Of a DNA stretch of 8,225 nt, positions 6,178-8,225 are shown in pieces; the first letter of the stretch is position 1, and every line of letters begins with the position of its first letter. The position numbers and the translations under genes are program-made. Under the pieces are notes generated by a model, which did not search any database, was not told the DNA's origin, and worked only from the letters and a program-made list of their open reading frames with translations. Source of the stretch: Bermanella sp034111105 (GTDB lineage: Bacteria; Pseudomonadota; Gammaproteobacteria; Pseudomonadales; Oceanobacteraceae); assembly GCA_034111105.1 (NCBI GenBank), contig JAWUXY010000055.1, forward strand, positions 1 through 8,225. Direction: 5' to 3'.

Positions 6178-7368
6178 ATGCAATTTACTGATTTTAGTCA
6201 ACTCGATTTAAGCCAACTACCTTCCCCTTGTTTTGTGGTAGACGAAGTGGCGGTTGAACGTAATCTGCGTATTTTAAATGATGTACAAACTCGCAGTGGT
6301 GCAAAAGTTTTACACGCCCTTAAAGCATTTTCCATGTGGTCATTGGCACCACTAACCACCCAATACTTATCTGGCACCTGCTCAAGTGGCTTACACGAAG
6401 CACAACTGGGTAAAGAATATTACGGCGGCGAAGTGCATGTATTTTCGGCGGCGTATACAGAAAGTGATTTTAAAGAACTGCTCACCTTTGCTGATCACAT
6501 TGTCTTTAACACACCAAGTCAGCTAGTCCGTTTTGCTACGCTCTGTGAACAGGCAAAACAAACAAGACCTGAACTGCATTTTGGTTTACGCATTAACCCA
6601 GAGCACAGCGAAGGGGATGTAGCCATTTACGACCCATGTGCAGCGGGCTCACGTTTGGGCACCACATATGATCAATTAGTCAAAGCCCTTGAGCAACCAG
6701 AATGCCAGCAAGCATTTACACTCATTAGTGGTTTTCATTTTCACACACTGTGCGAGCAAGATTTTTTACCCTTGCAACGTACACTAAAAGCAGTGGAACA
6801 AAAATTTGGTGCATGGTTAATCAACCTTAAATGGTTAAACTTTGGCGGTGGCCATCACATTACCGCCCCAGACTATCAAATTGATGATTTAGTCGAATGC
6901 ATTAAAGCAATCCGTAAAAAATACGATTTAGATGTGTATTTAGAACCCGGTGAAGCTGTGGCCATCGGCACTGGCGTATTAGTGGCTGAGGTGTTAGATA
7001 TTGGTTTTAATCAATTACCTCAAGCCATTCTCGACACATCAGCGACGTGCCACATGCCCGATACATTAGAGATGCCTTATCGTCCCGACATTACCGGCAG
7101 CGGCAAAGCAAACGAAAAAGCCCACACATATCGCCTAGGCGGCTTGACCTGTTTAGCAGGGGATGTGATTAACGATTACAGTTTTGATAAACCGTTAGAC
7201 GTCGGTCAGCGTTTAGTGTTCGAAGACATGGGACATTACACCATGGTAAAAACCAGCACGTTTAATGGCACCCGCTTACCTGCTTTGGCTGTTTGGAACT
7301 CACAAACCAACGCATTAAATATTATGCGTGAGTTTAACTATGACGATTTTAAGATGCGTTTATCTTAA
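6178..7368 (+). CDS. nspC: Carboxynorspermidine/carboxyspermidine decarboxylase
   Basis: This PLP enzyme of the alanine racemase-fold (fold III) decarboxylase group removes CO2 from carboxynorspermidine or carboxyspermidine to give norspermidine or spermidine. The 396-residue protein fits the family. The N-terminal PLP barrel carries the cofactor lysine K49 in HALKAFSMWS (47-55 region). FHFHTLCEQ (187-194 region) and LNFGGGHH (220-227) mark the substrate and phosphate sites, and EPGEA (256-260) is the conserved arginine-decarboxylase-like PLP motif. The C-terminal part has DTSATCHMPDTLEMPYRPDI (286-305), whose Cys291 and Asp295 correspond to residues donated across the dimer interface, then CLAGDVINDY (325-334). 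The ATG at 6178 starts a normal N-terminus close to SPCFVVDE; its ribosome site is a modest TGAG about 10 nt upstream. The preceding dehydrogenase makes its substrate. Spacing of 167 bp with a repeat and a possible promoter suggests co-transcription is only partial. Confidence 0.95.
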   Translation: MQFTDFSQLDLSQLPSPCFVVDEVAVERNLRILNDVQTRSGAKVLHALKAFSMWSLAPLTTQYLSGTCSSGLHEAQLGKEYYGGEVHVFSAAYTESDFKELLTFADHIVFNTPSQLVRFATLCEQAKQTRPELHFGLRINPEHSEGDVAIYDPCAAGSRLGTTYDQLVKALEQPECQQAFTLISGFHFHTLCEQDFLPLQRTLKAVEQKFGAWLINLKWLNFGGGHHITAPDYQIDDLVECIKAIRKKYDLDVYLEPGEAVAIGTGVLVAEVLDIGFNQLPQAILDTSATCHMPDTLEMPYRPDITGSGKANEKAHTYRLGGLTCLAGDVINDYSFDKPLDVGQRLVFEDMGHYTMVKTSTFNGTRLPALAVWNSQTNALNIMREFNYDDFKMRLS

Positions 7369-7740
7369 TCACATAACGTTTAATATCGCATCATTCAAAC
7401 CTTACTGAATGATGCGAACCTGCTTTCTATTTTTAATCTCTCAAACATGTCTTTCTTATCATAAAACCGCAACCGTTCAATCATGGTGATTAACCTTTCG
7501 ATACTGATAGAAACGACTCGATAAAAACCTCACCTTTTCGCCTTTCTTTGCACCTCAACGCCTTCAATGATTAATGGCGCTTAATTTCTTTATCACCTGG
7601 CCATTCTTAACTAATGTTTAATACATTGGTCATGTGCTGTTCATTTTTATGCAACATCACTGTCAACTTTCTCTTCTAGCATCGCGTTCGTTGTACCCAC
7701 CTAAATACAATAACGATGATACCACTGTAAGGACACTACG
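7369..7740. other. Intergenic region between nspC and the secreted-protein gene
   Basis: These 372 bp hold no supportable gene. They contain the hairpin at 7387-7416 and a pyrimidine-rich stretch. They should also contain the promoter of the gene starting at 7741. A TACAAT at 7706-7711 is the nearest -10-like hexamer, without a good -35. An AAGGA Shine-Dalgarno sits at 7729-7733. Nothing else stands out. Confidence 0.55.
7387..7416 (+). terminator. Perfect 11-bp hairpin after nspC, probable transcription end
   Basis: CGCATCATTCA (7387-7397) pairs exactly with TGAATGATGCG (7406-7416) around an 8-nt loop, starting 18 bp after the nspC stop codon. The T-rich tract begins only about 8 nt later (CTTTCTATTTTT), so it is not a textbook intrinsic terminator. 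Its position and perfect stem favour a terminator or 3'-end stabilising hairpin for the polyamine genes. Confidence 0.5.
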
Positions 7741-8225
7741 ATGATGAGACCCATATTAGGGACAATTTTAAGTGCTTGCTTACTGAGCGCACCTGCAATG
7801 GCCGATGTGACCATTAGCAAGCGCATCAGCACAGGCAATGATGATGTAGAAGAACGCACAAACGGATCAATGTATTTAGATAGCAGTGACATTGAACTGG
7901 TCAACGATGGCAGTAAAAATCAAACCATTGGCTTACGCTTTCGTGACCTTGATATTCCACAAGGCGCGACTATCACCCAAGCCTATGTTCAATTCACCGT
8001 AGATGAAACCAATAGCGGCTCAACCAATGTTACGATTAAAGCCGAAGACACGAATAACTCTTCAGCATTCTCTAGCAGTAACTTTAATGTTTCTAGCCGT
8101 ACAACCACCAATGCAGCCGTAAATTGGCAGCCAAGCCTATGGAGCTCTGTTGGCGCGTCTGGTAACAGTCAACGCACCCCCGATATTAAAGACATTATAC
8201 AAGAAGTGATTGAGCGCTCAGGTGG
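7741..8225 (+). CDS. Exported protein with N-terminal beta-rich module, 3' end cut by window edge
   Basis: The frame is open from ATG 7741 to the window end, 161 full codons, and the gene continues beyond. A strong AAGGA Shine-Dalgarno (7729-7733) lies 7 nt upstream. Residues 1-21 form a signal peptide with R3, a hydrophobic core and a signal peptidase I site AMA/D (19-21). LSAC (10-13) also fits a lipobox, but it lies unusually close to the N-terminus and this Cys is the only one visible. The mature part has NDDVEER (33-39), SSDIELV (48-54), TIGLRF (62-67), IPQGATITQAYVQF (72-85) and DIKDIIQEVIER (148-159). I recall this order of blocks from a beta-sandwich-like module in large secreted proteins of marine bacteria, often with phosphoesterase, PKD or cell-surface anchoring domains. 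Ser, Thr and Asn are abundant, as in extracellular proteins. The function, and the domains downstream, cannot be told from this fragment. Confidence 0.8.
   Translation, partial: MMRPILGTILSACLLSAPAMADVTISKRISTGNDDVEERTNGSMYLDSSDIELVNDGSKNQTIGLRFRDLDIPQGATITQAYVQFTVDETNSGSTNVTIKAEDTNNSSAFSSSNFNVSSRTTTNAAVNWQPSLWSSVGASGNSQRTPDIKDIIQEVIERSG

Noticed and set aside
7701..7904. Minus-strand frame over the start of the secreted-protein gene
   Set aside because: The plus-strand gene has a strong ribosome site, a signal peptide and conserved blocks; this frame has none.

Overview
The window looks like chromosomal housekeeping DNA from a gammaproteobacterium, probably a marine, moderately AT-rich relative of the Pseudomonas/Oceanospirillales group (inference). 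The evidence is the divergent ilvA/rpiA pair, a DUF6279-type lipoprotein next to it, a bacterial proteasome homologue of the Anbu family, and the carboxy(nor)spermidine polyamine route. No phage, transposase, integrase, CRISPR, tRNA or rRNA was seen.

Layout: 2-772 (+) is the 3' part of a DUF6279-family lipoprotein gene whose start lies off the window. A bidirectional hairpin terminator overlaps its stop codon and separates it from the convergent ilvA (801-2312, -), encoding biosynthetic threonine ammonia-lyase with two ACT-like regulatory domains. A 103-bp divergent promoter region follows, then rpiA (2416-3093, +), encoding ribose-5-phosphate isomerase A. rpiA converges on an Anbu-type proteasome-like peptidase (3147-3860, -), with a second bidirectional terminator between them. 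Anbu stands alone here, without the ATP-grasp, alpha-E and transglutaminase-like genes it often accompanies.

From 3861 to 4798 there is almost 1 kb without a convincing gene. It holds several short inverted repeats and one weak terminator-like hairpin. Next come two + strand genes that form a polyamine module: carboxynorspermidine/carboxyspermidine dehydrogenase (4799-6010) and its partner decarboxylase nspC (6178-7368). Together they condense aspartate semialdehyde with a diamine and decarboxylate the product to spermidine or norspermidine. The 167 bp between them contain a striking 93-bp palindromic repeat built of two inverted 44-bp units, followed by an AT-rich promoter-like stretch.

After nspC there is a perfect 11-bp hairpin and a gap of about 370 bp. 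The window ends inside a gene (from 7741, +) for an exported protein with a signal peptide and a beta-rich module of the kind found in large secreted proteins of marine bacteria.

I found no clear undescribed multi-gene system. The best leads are the palindromic element inside the polyamine module, the solitary Anbu gene with the structured gene-poor region upstream of it, and the truncated secreted protein.
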